Notes: generated by a model not told the origin, from the letters alone. Counted from the stretch's first letter, positions 37,569-45,397 are shown. The stretch is DNA of 64,000 nucleotides from Hyphomicrobiales bacterium (GCA_003577315.1 QEVK01000015.1:161295-225294), one strand, 5' to 3'. Translations and numbers: made by a program.

Positions 37569-38117
37569 TCAGCTTCCCTTGACGGCGATCTTCCTCTCCG
37601 CCTGCCTCGCCTCGGTGGTCTTGGGCAGCCGCACGGTCAGCACGCCCCTGGCGAAGGCGGCGTCGATCGCGTCGGCGTCGACGCCGTCGGGAAGCCGGAA
37701 GCTGCGCTGGAACGAGCCGTAGCGGCGCTCGGACAGGTAGTAGTCCTTGCGCTTCTCCTCCTTCTCCTCGCCCTTCTCGCCCTTGATGGTCAGCGTGCGG
37801 TTGGCGAGCTTGATCTCGACGTCCTTCTCGTCGAGGCCGGGCAGCTCGGCGGTGATCTCGTAGGCGTCTTCCTTCTCGACGAGATCGACGGCGGGCGCGA
37901 CCTGCCAGCCGCCGCTTCCGGCGCGCGGCACGTCGATGCCGAACACCCTCGACGGCAGGCGCCGGTCGAAGGGCCGGAAGTCGTCGAACAGGCGGTCGAC
38001 CTCGCGGCGCAGGCTTTCGAGCGGGCCCCATTCGTAGGTCTTCCCCGGAGCGTGCGCCTTTTCGGGGGCCGTCCCGGAAGGCGTCTCCGCGGGCGGTGTG
38101 GGTGAGGTTTCGGCCAT
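37569..38117 (-). CDS. Hsp20/alpha-crystallin family small heat shock protein
   Basis: ATP-independent chaperone, 182 residues. The flexible Pro/Thr-rich N-terminal 35 residues lead to an alpha-crystallin domain (VDLVEKEDAYEITAELPGL, DVEIKLANRTLTIKGEK, GSFQRSFRLPDGVDADAIDA) ending in FARGVLTVRLPK. The ATG at 38117 follows AAGGAGTTCAGCC. An FNR-type box at 38270-38283 lies 153 bases upstream, suggesting induction in low oxygen; it would be the first gene of the Hsp20-DUF2267-PRTase-Usp run. Confidence 0.92.
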   Translation of the reverse strand: MAETSPTPPAETPSGTAPEKAHAPGKTYEWGPLESLRREVDRLFDDFRPFDRRLPSRVFGIDVPRAGSGGWQVAPAVDLVEKEDAYEITAELPGLDEKDVEIKLANRTLTIKGEKGEEKEEKRKDYYLSERRYGSFQRSFRLPDGVDADAIDAAFARGVLTVRLPKTTEARQAERKIAVKGS

Positions 38118-38460
38118 GGCTGAACTCCTTGCGCTTGACGGACGCCGCTGCCGCTCCCGGCCGCCGCGCGCGCTCCTTGCGTCGAAAAAACGCCTCGCTC
38201 GCGCCGCTTCGCCCGGTCGGGCTCGATCCGGCAATGACGGCAGCAAACCCCGTTCGGGGCTCCTTCTCATTGACGCGGATCAAAACCGGCGGCGGTCCGC
38301 CCGCGGCGATTTTGATCGGCGTCAAGGACGCGCGGGACGGATGCGGCTTGAATTGCCGGCGCGTCGTGCCAATGTGAGTGAAGGCGCCGCGAGCCCCGCC
38401 CTCGCCGACGGCAGGCGCGAGGCCATCCGCCGGGCGCCCTCGATGCAGGGAGGCCGAGCC
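38118..38460. promoter_or_regulatory. Divergent promoter region with two FNR/FixK boxes
   Basis: This 343-base gap between hsp20 (left) and the flavin-split-barrel gene (right) has no gene. It holds two boxes: TTGACGCGGATCAA at 38270-38283 and TTGATCGGCGTCAA at 38312-38325, 42 bases apart centre to centre. One box per divergent promoter is the simplest reading, with the left box serving hsp20 and the right box the rightward gene. Confidence 0.7.
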
Positions 38461-38913
38461 ATGCAGGTCCGTTCGCTGAGCACGCTCGAATGCACACGCC
38501 TGCTGACCGAGCACCGGCTCGGACGGCTGGCCTGCGCCGGCGACGGCCGGCCCTATGTGGTGCCGATCTTCTTCGCCTATGCGGACAACCATCTCTATGC
38601 CTTCTCGATGCCCGGCAGGAAGATCGATTGCATGCGCGCCAACCCGCAAGTGTGCATGCTGGTCGAGGAGCACGGCGCGGGGCGGGACTGGAAGAGCGTC
38701 GTCGTGGAGGGACGCTACGAGGAGCTGCCCGACCGCATCGGCCACAAGCACGAGCGCGACCATGCCTGGCTGCTGCTCAGCCGGCATTTCGACTGGTGGG
38801 AGCCGGGGGCGCTGAAGCCGATGACGGTGCCCGTGTCCGACCATCTCGATCATGTCTTCTTCCGCATCCTCATCGAGCAGGTCTCGGGACGCGAGGCGCG
38901 CGACGACGGATAG
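38461..38913 (+). CDS. Pyridoxamine 5'-phosphate oxidase-like flavin split-barrel protein
   Basis: Protein of 150 residues in the NimA/PNPOx-like family. LTEHRLGRLACAGDGRPYVVPIFFAYADNHLYAFSMPGRKIDCMRANPQVCMLVEE is the FMN-binding split barrel; WKSVVVEGRYEELPD follows. Activity is unknown; relatives include nitroimidazole reductases and flavin/heme-binding proteins. The ATG at 38461 follows GGGAGGCCGAGCC; earlier in-frame starts are less likely. An FNR-type box lies 136 bases upstream, consistent with microaerobic control. Confidence 0.86.
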   Translation: MQVRSLSTLECTRLLTEHRLGRLACAGDGRPYVVPIFFAYADNHLYAFSMPGRKIDCMRANPQVCMLVEEHGAGRDWKSVVVEGRYEELPDRIGHKHERDHAWLLLSRHFDWWEPGALKPMTVPVSDHLDHVFFRILIEQVSGREARDDG

Positions 38914-38980
38914 CGCGACGGACGCCCGGACAAATCCGGGCTGCCGCTCTATCCGTCTGTTTTTGCCGCATTTATGCGAC

Positions 38981-39000
38981 GTCAAGTGAGTCCACTTGAC
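38981..39000. repeat. Perfect inverted repeat between convergent genes
   Basis: GTCAAGTG-AGTC-CACTTGAC, eight-base arms with a four-base centre, in the gap between two convergent genes. It could be a weak rightward terminator for the flavin-split-barrel gene (TGCAAAA follows) or a protein site. Confidence 0.5.
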
Positions 39001-39003
39001 TGC

Positions 39004-39033
39004 AAAATGCGCCAGCCCGTTACGGCTGGCGCA
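39004..39033 (-). terminator. Rho-independent terminator for the AlgJ-like gene
   Basis: A perfect 10-pair stem (TGCGCCAGCC at 39008-39017 with 39024-39033) encloses a 6-base loop that contains the stop codon of the leftward gene; on the minus strand the stem is followed by TTTT at 39004-39007. This ends the leftward operon. Confidence 0.78.
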
Positions 39034-39985
39034 CGAGGACGGCGCGCAGATGACGGGTGAAGAACGCGGCGACGCCGGTATCGTTCAGATGATCGGTGTC
39101 GGCGTAGAAGCCGGGATCGGGCATCGCCCCGGAATAGTCGAGCACGGCCACCTTGTGCCGGTCGGCGAGCGCGCCAAGCGCGGCGCCGAACCCGGCCTCG
39201 CCCGGCAGCAGGCTCCTGAAGCGCGGCGGCAGCGGCATCCTCACGACGGTGACGCCGGCGCCGCTGCGCTGCGCCGTCTCCACCAGCCCGGCGAACGCGG
39301 CGAGGTAGCGCTCGCGCATCGCCGTCTCGTCCGCGACCGGCGGGTAGAGATAGCCGATCCGCGACCGCTCGGCCGAGGGCGACAGCCGGAAGGTGCGCTC
39401 GAACGAGGCCTCGCCCTCCCAGACGTCGCGGCGGAAGCGGTTGCGGTTGTTGAGCTTCGAGAAGCCGGTGACGTAGTCGGCGAGCGCGCGCGGATCGACG
39501 CCCTCGCGCGCGACGTAGCCGGCAAGCCGCGCGGCGAGCGCGGGGTGGAACGGCGTGCGGGCAAGCAGGTCGCCGTCGGAGAAGCGGCCCTCGTTCCAGA
39601 CCGGCGCGCGGAAGGCGAAGCCGTCGGCGACGTAGAGCACGTTGCGCGCGCGGCGGCGGGAAAGGAAGTGCTCGAGCACGAAGCGGTTGTAGAGCGGGCC
39701 GGTGCCGGGGCCGGCGAGGTTGAGGATCGTCAGGCCGGTGTCGCGTTCCATCTCGGCGTTGAAGCCGCCGAAGTCTAGCGGCATGGCGCGCGAGGCGCCG
39801 AGGACGAGCCAGTCGACATCCATGGCGGCGGCGTCGGCCTTGTAGATCGGGTTCATGCGGCCGTTGCGGTGGAGGAGCCATTCGGAGCCGGCGAGCAGCA
39901 GGGCGTAGATGACGAGCCCGATGCCGATGAACCGGGCGACCGTCGCGGCCTTCGGCGCGGTCCCGATCGGGATCATCCGTTCCAT
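39020..39985 (-). CDS. AlgJ/AlgX-like SGNH-type polysaccharide O-acetylation protein
   Basis: Protein of 321 residues with one N-terminal membrane anchor (FIGIGLVIYALLLAGSEWLL) and a periplasmic domain. VLGASRAMPLDFGGFNAEM gives the nucleophile-type Ser block and FYADTDHLNDTGVAAFFTRHL the C-terminal D-x2-H triad of SGNH hydrolases. Such proteins transfer acetyl groups delivered by a membrane-bound acyltransferase, here encoded just upstream. No glycan-synthesis genes are nearby, so the acceptor is unknown. The ATG at 39985 follows GAGGCGGAAG. Confidence 0.82.
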   Translation of the reverse strand: MERMIPIGTAPKAATVARFIGIGLVIYALLLAGSEWLLHRNGRMNPIYKADAAAMDVDWLVLGASRAMPLDFGGFNAEMERDTGLTILNLAGPGTGPLYNRFVLEHFLSRRRARNVLYVADGFAFRAPVWNEGRFSDGDLLARTPFHPALAARLAGYVAREGVDPRALADYVTGFSKLNNRNRFRRDVWEGEASFERTFRLSPSAERSRIGYLYPPVADETAMRERYLAAFAGLVETAQRSGAGVTVVRMPLPPRFRSLLPGEAGFGAALGALADRHKVAVLDYSGAMPDPGFYADTDHLNDTGVAAFFTRHLRAVLVRQP

Positions 39986-39993
39986 CTTCCGCC

Positions 39994-41445
39994 TCAGAAC
40001 TGCATGTAGATGAACCCGCCCGCCTGCCAGCGGCCGAGGAGGACGAGGGCGAAGATGCCGGCATACCAGGCCGACCAGCGCAGCACGACCGGCGCGGCGG
40101 CGAGCCGGTCGCGGATCGGCCGCCGCTCGTCCAGCGCCTCGACCACGATCAGCAGCGCGATCAGCGCCGCGCCCAGCGCATGGTCGGCGGTGAAGGGGTA
40201 GAGGGGAACGAGCGCCGGCAGGCCGGGCAGCGCCGCCCAGATGCGTCGGATGACGACCAGCGCCTGCTCTACGGTGTCGGCGCGGAAGAAGATCCAGCTC
40301 ACGAGGATGAGGTGGAAGGTGAGTAGGATGCGCAGCGCGCGCAGCCATGCGCTCGCCGCGACCCGCGGCAGCATCGCGCCGAGCCGCCGCCACAGGCCGC
40401 GCGTCGCCAGCCCCGCCCACTGGTAGGCGCCGTTCAGCGCGCCCCAGACGAGGAAGGTCCAGCCGACGCCGTAGCCGAGGCCGGCGTGCCACAGGCCGCT
40501 GACCACGAACACGGCCATGACGTTGAGATAGCGGCGCGGCAGCCCCGCCTTGCCGCCGCCGAGCGGGATGTAGAGATAGTCGCGGAACCAGTGGCCGAGC
40601 GAGACGTGCCAGCGCGACGACCAGAACTCGGCGGTGGTGACGGCGAGATAGGGCCGGCGGAAATTCTCCATCAGCCGGATGCCGAACAGCAGCGACAGCC
40701 CGACCGCGATGTCGGAATAGCCGGAGAAGTCGCAATAGATCTGGAAGGCGAAGAAGTAGACCGCGATCAGGAGCTCCATCGGCGCGGCGTAGGGCGCGAT
40801 GCGGAAGGCCCCGTCCACCACCGGCGCGAGGTTGTCGGCGACGACCACTTTCTTGAACAGGCCCCAGACGATGAGCTGAAGCCCGGCGACGGCGAGCACC
40901 GGGTCGAGCCTGAGCCGGGCGGGCACCTGCGCCAGGAACGGCCCGGCGCGCTCGATCGGCCCGGCGAGGATCTTCGGGAACCACGCGACATAGAGCGCGA
41001 GCCGCCCCGCGTCCTTCTCGCCCGCGCACGCGCCGCGATGGACGTCGATCAGATAGGCGGCGGCCATGAAGGCGTAGAAGGAAAAGCCCACCGGCGCGGC
41101 GATGCCGATGCGCGGCAGGAAGGGCTGGCCGGCGAGCGCGGCCTCGATCTCGCCCGCGACGAAGTCGTAGAACTTCAGCGCCGCCAGCGCGCCGAGGATG
41201 AGGAGGAGGCCGGCGGCGAGCGCCGCCCGGCGCGTCGCCGGCGGGCCCGAGGCGATCAGCCGCCCGGCCGCCCACGCGACCGCGACGACGGCGAACAGGA
41301 AGCCGAGATTGGCCGCCCCGAAGCTGGCGTAGAAGACGAGGCTCGCCGCCAGCAGCAGGAGCCAGCGCAGCCGCTGCGGCGCAAGCGCGAACAGGACAAG
41401 CGTCGCGGCGAGGAACAGGAAGAAGGTGAGCGAGGTGAAGAGCAT
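39994..41445 (-). CDS. MBOAT family O-acyltransferase, AlgI-like
   Basis: Multi-pass membrane acyltransferase, 483 residues with about ten hydrophobic segments. MBOAT signatures are FWSSRWHVSLGHWFRDYLYIPLGG and the active-site His in FVVSGLWHAGLGYGVGWTFLVWG. It would pass acetyl groups across the inner membrane to the SGNH partner 8 bases downstream. It starts 33 bases after a cytochrome c gene on the same strand, so it may be read from the same promoter, an unexpected pairing. Confidence 0.9.
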   Translation of the reverse strand: MLFTSLTFFLFLAATLVLFALAPQRLRWLLLLAASLVFYASFGAANLGFLFAVVAVAWAAGRLIASGPPATRRAALAAGLLLILGALAALKFYDFVAGEIEAALAGQPFLPRIGIAAPVGFSFYAFMAAAYLIDVHRGACAGEKDAGRLALYVAWFPKILAGPIERAGPFLAQVPARLRLDPVLAVAGLQLIVWGLFKKVVVADNLAPVVDGAFRIAPYAAPMELLIAVYFFAFQIYCDFSGYSDIAVGLSLLFGIRLMENFRRPYLAVTTAEFWSSRWHVSLGHWFRDYLYIPLGGGKAGLPRRYLNVMAVFVVSGLWHAGLGYGVGWTFLVWGALNGAYQWAGLATRGLWRRLGAMLPRVAASAWLRALRILLTFHLILVSWIFFRADTVEQALVVIRRIWAALPGLPALVPLYPFTADHALGAALIALLIVVEALDERRPIRDRLAAAPVVLRWSAWYAGIFALVLLGRWQAGGFIYMQF

Positions 41446-41478
41446 GGCGCGCCGTCTCCCCGCCGTCCGTCACGGGTC

Positions 41479-42045
41479 CTAATAGGTCGCGCCGCCGGCG
41501 CGCAGGTCGATCGGCACGTCCTCGATGGAGATGCCGCCGTTGAGGACGAGATAGTCAGCGAGTGCGGCGCGCTCGTCCTGCGTGGTCTTGATCTCGACGT
41601 GGCTCGGCTTGTTCATGGTGCCGAGCCAGGCCTCGCGGCTGCGGTCCTGCGTCACCACCACGGTGATGATGTGGCAGGACTGGCAGTATTCCAGCGTCAG
41701 GTCGCGGCCGTCGCGCGGCAGGGCGTGGCCGCCGGTGTCCATGGTCTGGCCGCCGCGCTCGGCCGCCGGCATGGTCGCGGCGAGATAGGCGGCGAGCGTG
41801 TCCTGCTGGACGGGATCGAGGCCGGTGTCGAGGCCCTGGATCGTGGCCAGCCACTCCTCGCGGCTGCGGCTTGAGCCAAGCACCTCGTCGGGCGCCATCG
41901 TGCCGGCGGCGAACAGATCGCCGAGAAGGGTCCTGCCGCCGTCCGGGATGAAGTCGAACAGATCGTCCTGCCCGTGGGCCGCGAGCGCGGCCAGACCCGA
42001 GGCGACGAACGCGGCGCCGATGGCGAACTTCCTGGCTGCGGACAT
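41479..42045 (-). CDS. Periplasmic c-type cytochrome (monoheme)
   Basis: Exported protein of 188 residues. A Sec signal (KFAIGAAFVASGLAALAAHGQ) precedes DDLFDFIPDGGRTLLGDLF; one heme motif CQSCH lies at 121-125. It is a paralogue of the next cytochrome: both share the FxPDGGR block and a TLAxYLA segment. The Met ligand could be among several C-terminal Met residues (for example LGTMNKPSHVEI). It lies in a leftward operon with a Tat-dependent E1 enzyme, suggesting it accepts electrons from it. Confidence 0.87.
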   Translation of the reverse strand: MSAARKFAIGAAFVASGLAALAAHGQDDLFDFIPDGGRTLLGDLFAAGTMAPDEVLGSSRSREEWLATIQGLDTGLDPVQQDTLAAYLAATMPAAERGGQTMDTGGHALPRDGRDLTLEYCQSCHIITVVVTQDRSREAWLGTMNKPSHVEIKTTQDERAALADYLVLNGGISIEDVPIDLRAGGATY

Positions 42046-42080
42046 GGTCAGGCTCCCTGTTTGGATGCGGAAGCGCCGGC

Positions 42081-42629
42081 TCAGAAGCGGTAGTCCTCCG
42101 GCACGTCCTGATACGGAATCGGCATGTTGATCGCGGAGTAGAGCGCGAAGGTCTCGCGCTCCTTCGCCGTCATGGGCAATTCGCTGTGGAACGGCGACTT
42201 GAACACGGCGCGCCAGCCCTCGGCGTCGCGCTCGTGCGCCAGATAGCCGGTGAAGAAGCCGTGGCAGAACTGGCAGTTGGCGATGGCGAGCTCCTTGCCG
42301 TCGGGCGGGAAGGCGGCGGCGAGCGTGGCGACATCGGCCGCGGCCGCGATGCGCTCCCCCGGCAGCGGCGCGTTGACCGCGAGGTAGGAGGCGAGCGTGT
42401 CGATTTCCTTCTCCATCAGCGCCGGCGCCTTCGCCGCGACGATCTCCCGCCATTCGCCCGCCTCGCGCGTGGCGGAGGCGACGGCGGCGAGGTCGTCCGC
42501 GAAGACCTGCTCCAGCATGTTGCGCCCGCCATCCGGCATGAAGTCGAACTCCGGCTGGGCGAAAAGCGGTCCGGCGGCGAGCGACAGGGCGCAGCCGAGC
42601 AGCATCGCCGATGCGCCCGCGCGTCTCAT
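42081..42629 (-). CDS. Periplasmic c-type cytochrome (monoheme), paralogue
   Basis: Exported protein of 182 residues. Sec signal MRRAGASAMLLGCALSLAAGPLFAQ, then PEFDFMPDGGRNMLEQVFAD, and a heme motif CQFCH at 119-123. The C-terminal half has LPMTAKERETFALYSAINMPIPYQDVPEDYRF. The start overlaps the stop of the zinc-finger gene (ATGA). It is related to its neighbour at 41479-42045, so the pair arose by duplication and may form a two-step electron relay or a diheme complex. Confidence 0.87.
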   Translation of the reverse strand: MRRAGASAMLLGCALSLAAGPLFAQPEFDFMPDGGRNMLEQVFADDLAAVASATREAGEWREIVAAKAPALMEKEIDTLASYLAVNAPLPGERIAAAADVATLAAAFPPDGKELAIANCQFCHGFFTGYLAHERDAEGWRAVFKSPFHSELPMTAKERETFALYSAINMPIPYQDVPEDYRF

Positions 42630-42952
42630 TCCTGCGCCTCGGCGGCCGGCGCGAGATCGGGCGGAACCCGCGCCGAGAAGGAGAAGACCGGCACGTGCAT
42701 GTGCGCGACCGCCTCGGCCGGCGGAAAGCCGTCGCCGTGCATCAGGTCGAGCATGGTCGCGGTGGCGTCGTCGTAGAAGCGCTCGCCGCAGCCGTCGCAG
42801 ACCACGGCCGGAATCCTGTCGACGACGACGAGCCGCTCGCCGTGCCAGATCGCCGAGCGCACCAGATCCTGGCGGAGCTGCGCGCTGCCGCATTGCGGGC
42901 ATTCATGCCCGATGCCGGGCTGGATGCCGGGGTCGCCCGCCGCTGCTGTCAT
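42626..42952 (-). CDS. YgiT-type zinc-finger protein
   Basis: Small protein of 108 residues. Two CxxC knuckles, ECPQCGSAQL and VVCDGCGERFYDD, form a zinc ribbon as in the N-terminal half of MqsA/YgiT; an XRE-type HTH domain is not evident. No toxin gene lies beside it, so it does not look like a classic antitoxin. It is placed between the E1 beta and cytochrome genes, overlapping the latter by 4 bases, and might assist expression or assembly. The ATG at 42952 is chosen over an upstream in-frame start at 43015. Confidence 0.78.
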   Translation of the reverse strand: MTAAAGDPGIQPGIGHECPQCGSAQLRQDLVRSAIWHGERLVVVDRIPAVVCDGCGERFYDDATATMLDLMHGDGFPPAEAVAHMHVPVFSFSARVPPDLAPAAEAQE

Positions 42953-43034
42953 TGCCGCCTCCCTTGCAGAAATCCCGGGACGCGGGCCGGCCCGCGAAGG
43001 GGCAGGCCCGCGCATCCGCGCCGCTGGCGCGCGA

Positions 43035-44006
43035 TCACCCGACCAGCCGTCTCGCCGCCTCGACGATGTGGTCGGCGTTCGGCCGCATCCACAGGAACAT
43101 CTCCGGCGAGGCCGGCGGCGGCGCGTCGGGGAAGGCCACCCGCTTGTAGCGCGCGCCCTCGACGTTCTCGGCCACGCGCGCGATCACCTCCGCGCCGGGG
43201 CACAGCGTGTAGTAGGACTGGTCGACGGTCAGCAGCCGCCGGGTCTTCGTCACCGAATTGACCAGCGTCTCGGTGTCCATCGGCTTCAGGCTGCGCAGGT
43301 CGATCGCCTCGACGGCCATGCCCGCCGCGGCGAGCGCCTCGGCCGCCTTCATCACCTCCGGCATGCTGGCGCCGGAGCCGACGATGGTGAGGTCGCCGCC
43401 TTCCTGCCGCACGACGGCCTTGTCGAGCGGCACCTCGTACTGCTCGTCCGGCACCTCCTCGATCAGCTCGCGCAGGCCGGCCGGATAGAGATAGACCACC
43501 GGGTCGGGATCGCGGAGCGCCGAGACCATCATGCCCTTGGCGTCATAGGGGGTGGAGGGGATCACCGTCTTCACGCCCGGGATGTGGGCGTAGTAGGTGT
43601 CGATCTCGTAGTCGGAATGCTGGCCGGCGAAGCCCGGCGTCTGCCCGGTCATCTCCATGACGAAGACGATGGGCATGGCGGCCTTGCCGCCGGTCATGTG
43701 CCTGAGCTTGCCGGCGTGGTTCTGGATCACCTGGAAGGGCATGCACGCGCCCTGATAGGGAATGTAGGTGGCGGCCTTCGAGCCGGCGAGGCCGGCGCCG
43801 AGCACGGCCGAGGCCATCCAGTTCTCGTCGATGCCGGTGTTGACCACCCGGCCGCGGCCGAACTCGCGTTCCAGATTGATGACCGGCATGCCGGGATTCG
43901 AGGCGACCGGCGGGGTCAGCTCGAAGATCCACACCATGTTGGGGTCGTCGCGCATTTCCTGCCGCACGGCCTCGAGGACCGAGTACATCCAGCTCTTGCG
44001 TGCCAT
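43035..44006 (-). CDS. Thiamine-diphosphate 2-oxoacid dehydrogenase E1 beta subunit
   Basis: AcoB/PdhB-like transketolase-type subunit, 323 residues. Visible blocks are IDENWMASAVLGAGLAGSKA, FVMEMTGQTPGFAGQHSDYE and VIPSTPYDAKGMMVSAL, DPDPVVYLYPAGL, and the C-terminal swivel domain TIVGSGASMPEVMKAAEAL. It has no signal peptide of its own. The partner alpha subunit, 60 bases upstream, has a Tat signal, so this subunit might be carried out of the cell as a folded complex. No E2 (lipoyl acyltransferase) or E3 gene is present. Confidence 0.88.
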   Translation of the reverse strand: MARKSWMYSVLEAVRQEMRDDPNMVWIFELTPPVASNPGMPVINLEREFGRGRVVNTGIDENWMASAVLGAGLAGSKAATYIPYQGACMPFQVIQNHAGKLRHMTGGKAAMPIVFVMEMTGQTPGFAGQHSDYEIDTYYAHIPGVKTVIPSTPYDAKGMMVSALRDPDPVVYLYPAGLRELIEEVPDEQYEVPLDKAVVRQEGGDLTIVGSGASMPEVMKAAEALAAAGMAVEAIDLRSLKPMDTETLVNSVTKTRRLLTVDQSYYTLCPGAEVIARVAENVEGARYKRVAFPDAPPPASPEMFLWMRPNADHIVEAARRLVG

Positions 44007-44066
44007 TTCTCGTAACCTTTCGTGTTGCTGCCAGCGGTGCGCGCGCCGTCGTGCGGCGCAGCCTCG

Positions 44067-45284
44067 TCAACCGAACTGGCGTGCCTCGACCGTGCCCTCG
44101 GCGAAGACGTGCCTGAGGCCGTCCTCGGGCGTGCACAGCGGCTGTTCGGCGACCCATGCGAAGGCCTCGTCCACTTCCTGCCGCACCGCCGTCTCGATCT
44201 CCTCGGCCTTCGCGGCGTCGATCACGCCCCAGCCGACGAGGATGTTGCGGGCGATGTCGACGGGATCGCGCTGCATCCAGGCGCGCAGCTCGCGTTCCGG
44301 CCGGAAGGACGAGATGGCGAGCGGATCGTAGCCGAACGCGCCGAGCTCTCCCGGCCTGGCGCCCGGCGCGCCCCAATGGTTGTAGTAGCGGTAGGTCTTG
44401 GCCTCGATCAGCGTCGGACCCTCGCCGGCGCGGGCGCGGTCGACCGCCGTCTTCGCGGCGTTGTAGACCTGGATCACGTCCTGGCCGTCCACCACCACGC
44501 CGGGGATGCGGTAGGTGCGCGCGGCGTCGGCGATGTCCTTCATCGGGCACGAGAAGGAATAGTGCGCGTACTGGTGATAGAGGTTGTTCTCGATCACGTA
44601 GATGAAGGGCAGCCTGAGCAGCGCGGCGTTGTTGAGCGCCGAGTGGAAATGCGGCGTCGCATAGGTGCCGTCGCCGCCGAAATTGACCACCACCTGGTCG
44701 GAGCCGCGCGCCTTGATGGCGAAGGCCGAGCCGGTGGCGATCACCGGGCCGGGCCCGATCATGCCGTCGGCGCCCATGAAGCCGACTTCCGGGTCGGCGA
44801 TGTGCATCTCGGCGCCGTAGCCGCCGTTGAGGCCGGTGGCGCGGAAATCCATCTCGGCGACCATCGCCTTCAGGTCGACGCCCTTGGCGAGCGCGTGGCC
44901 GGAGGGACGGTGGGTCGAGTAGATCAGGTCGGCCTGCATGACGCCGCCCGAATTGCGCAGCGCCGCGCACACGCCGGTGGCGACCGCCTCCTGCCCGGCA
45001 TAGAAATGGTTGTAGCCGCGATAGCCGGGGTCGGTCAGCATCTTGTCGGCCATCGTGCGCTCGTGCCAGCGGATGCGCAGGATCGTGGTGTACATGGCCA
45101 GGAGCTGCTCGTCGGAGAGCTCCGAAGCCCAGAAGCCGATCTCGCCATTGGCCCGGGCGATGCTGCCGCCCAGCGAGACGGTCGCGCCCGCCAGGGCCGC
45201 TATCTTGAGAAAGTTGCGCCGGGACGTGCCGGGTTGCCTGTCGGCGCCTTTGTCGTTGATCTCCCGGTCTGGATTGTCGAGCAT
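44067..45284 (-). CDS. 2-oxoacid dehydrogenase E1 alpha subunit with Tat signal
   Basis: ThDP-binding E1 alpha of the AcoA/PdhA family, 405 residues against about 320-365 usual. The extra N-terminal 58 residues hold a consensus twin-arginine signal: SRRNFLKIAALAGATVSLGG, ending in ARA. The catalytic part follows with WHERTMADKML, YAGQEAVATGVCAAL and the ThDP motif GGDGTYATPHFHSALNNAALL. The start is the ATG at 45284, preceded by AGAGGAGTGAACGTC. The signal implies export of a folded E1 complex; c-type cytochromes in the same operon would take the electrons. An FNR-type box lies 100 bases upstream. The substrate could be pyruvate, acetoin or another 2-oxoacid. Confidence 0.85.
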   Translation of the reverse strand: MLDNPDREINDKGADRQPGTSRRNFLKIAALAGATVSLGGSIARANGEIGFWASELSDEQLLAMYTTILRIRWHERTMADKMLTDPGYRGYNHFYAGQEAVATGVCAALRNSGGVMQADLIYSTHRPSGHALAKGVDLKAMVAEMDFRATGLNGGYGAEMHIADPEVGFMGADGMIGPGPVIATGSAFAIKARGSDQVVVNFGGDGTYATPHFHSALNNAALLRLPFIYVIENNLYHQYAHYSFSCPMKDIADAARTYRIPGVVVDGQDVIQVYNAAKTAVDRARAGEGPTLIEAKTYRYYNHWGAPGARPGELGAFGYDPLAISSFRPERELRAWMQRDPVDIARNILVGWGVIDAAKAEEIETAVRQEVDEAFAWVAEQPLCTPEDGLRHVFAEGTVEARQFG

Positions 45285-45383
45285 GACGTTCACTCCTCTG
45301 AACCGCCCCACCTCCTCCCTTCTCATCCGACCCGGGGGCCGGGATGAGCGCGCCCATGCTCTGCCTCGCCCGGCGCAGGCTCA

Positions 45384-45397
45384 TTGACGTGCGTCAA
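45384..45397 (-). promoter_or_regulatory. FNR/FixK box for the E1-cytochrome operon
   Basis: TTGACGTGCGTCAA, a fully symmetric FNR-type site, sits 100 bases before the E1 alpha start. This spacing leaves about 55 bases of leader if activation occurs from -41.5. Confidence 0.72.

Noticed and set aside
42626..42952. Antitoxin of an MqsR/MqsA system
   Set aside because: No MqsR-like toxin gene adjoins it and no helix-turn-helix domain is visible.
42912..45347. Long plus-strand frames antisense to the E1 genes
   Set aside because: Low-complexity, His/Gly/Arg-rich shadows of the conserved E1 alpha and beta reading frames.
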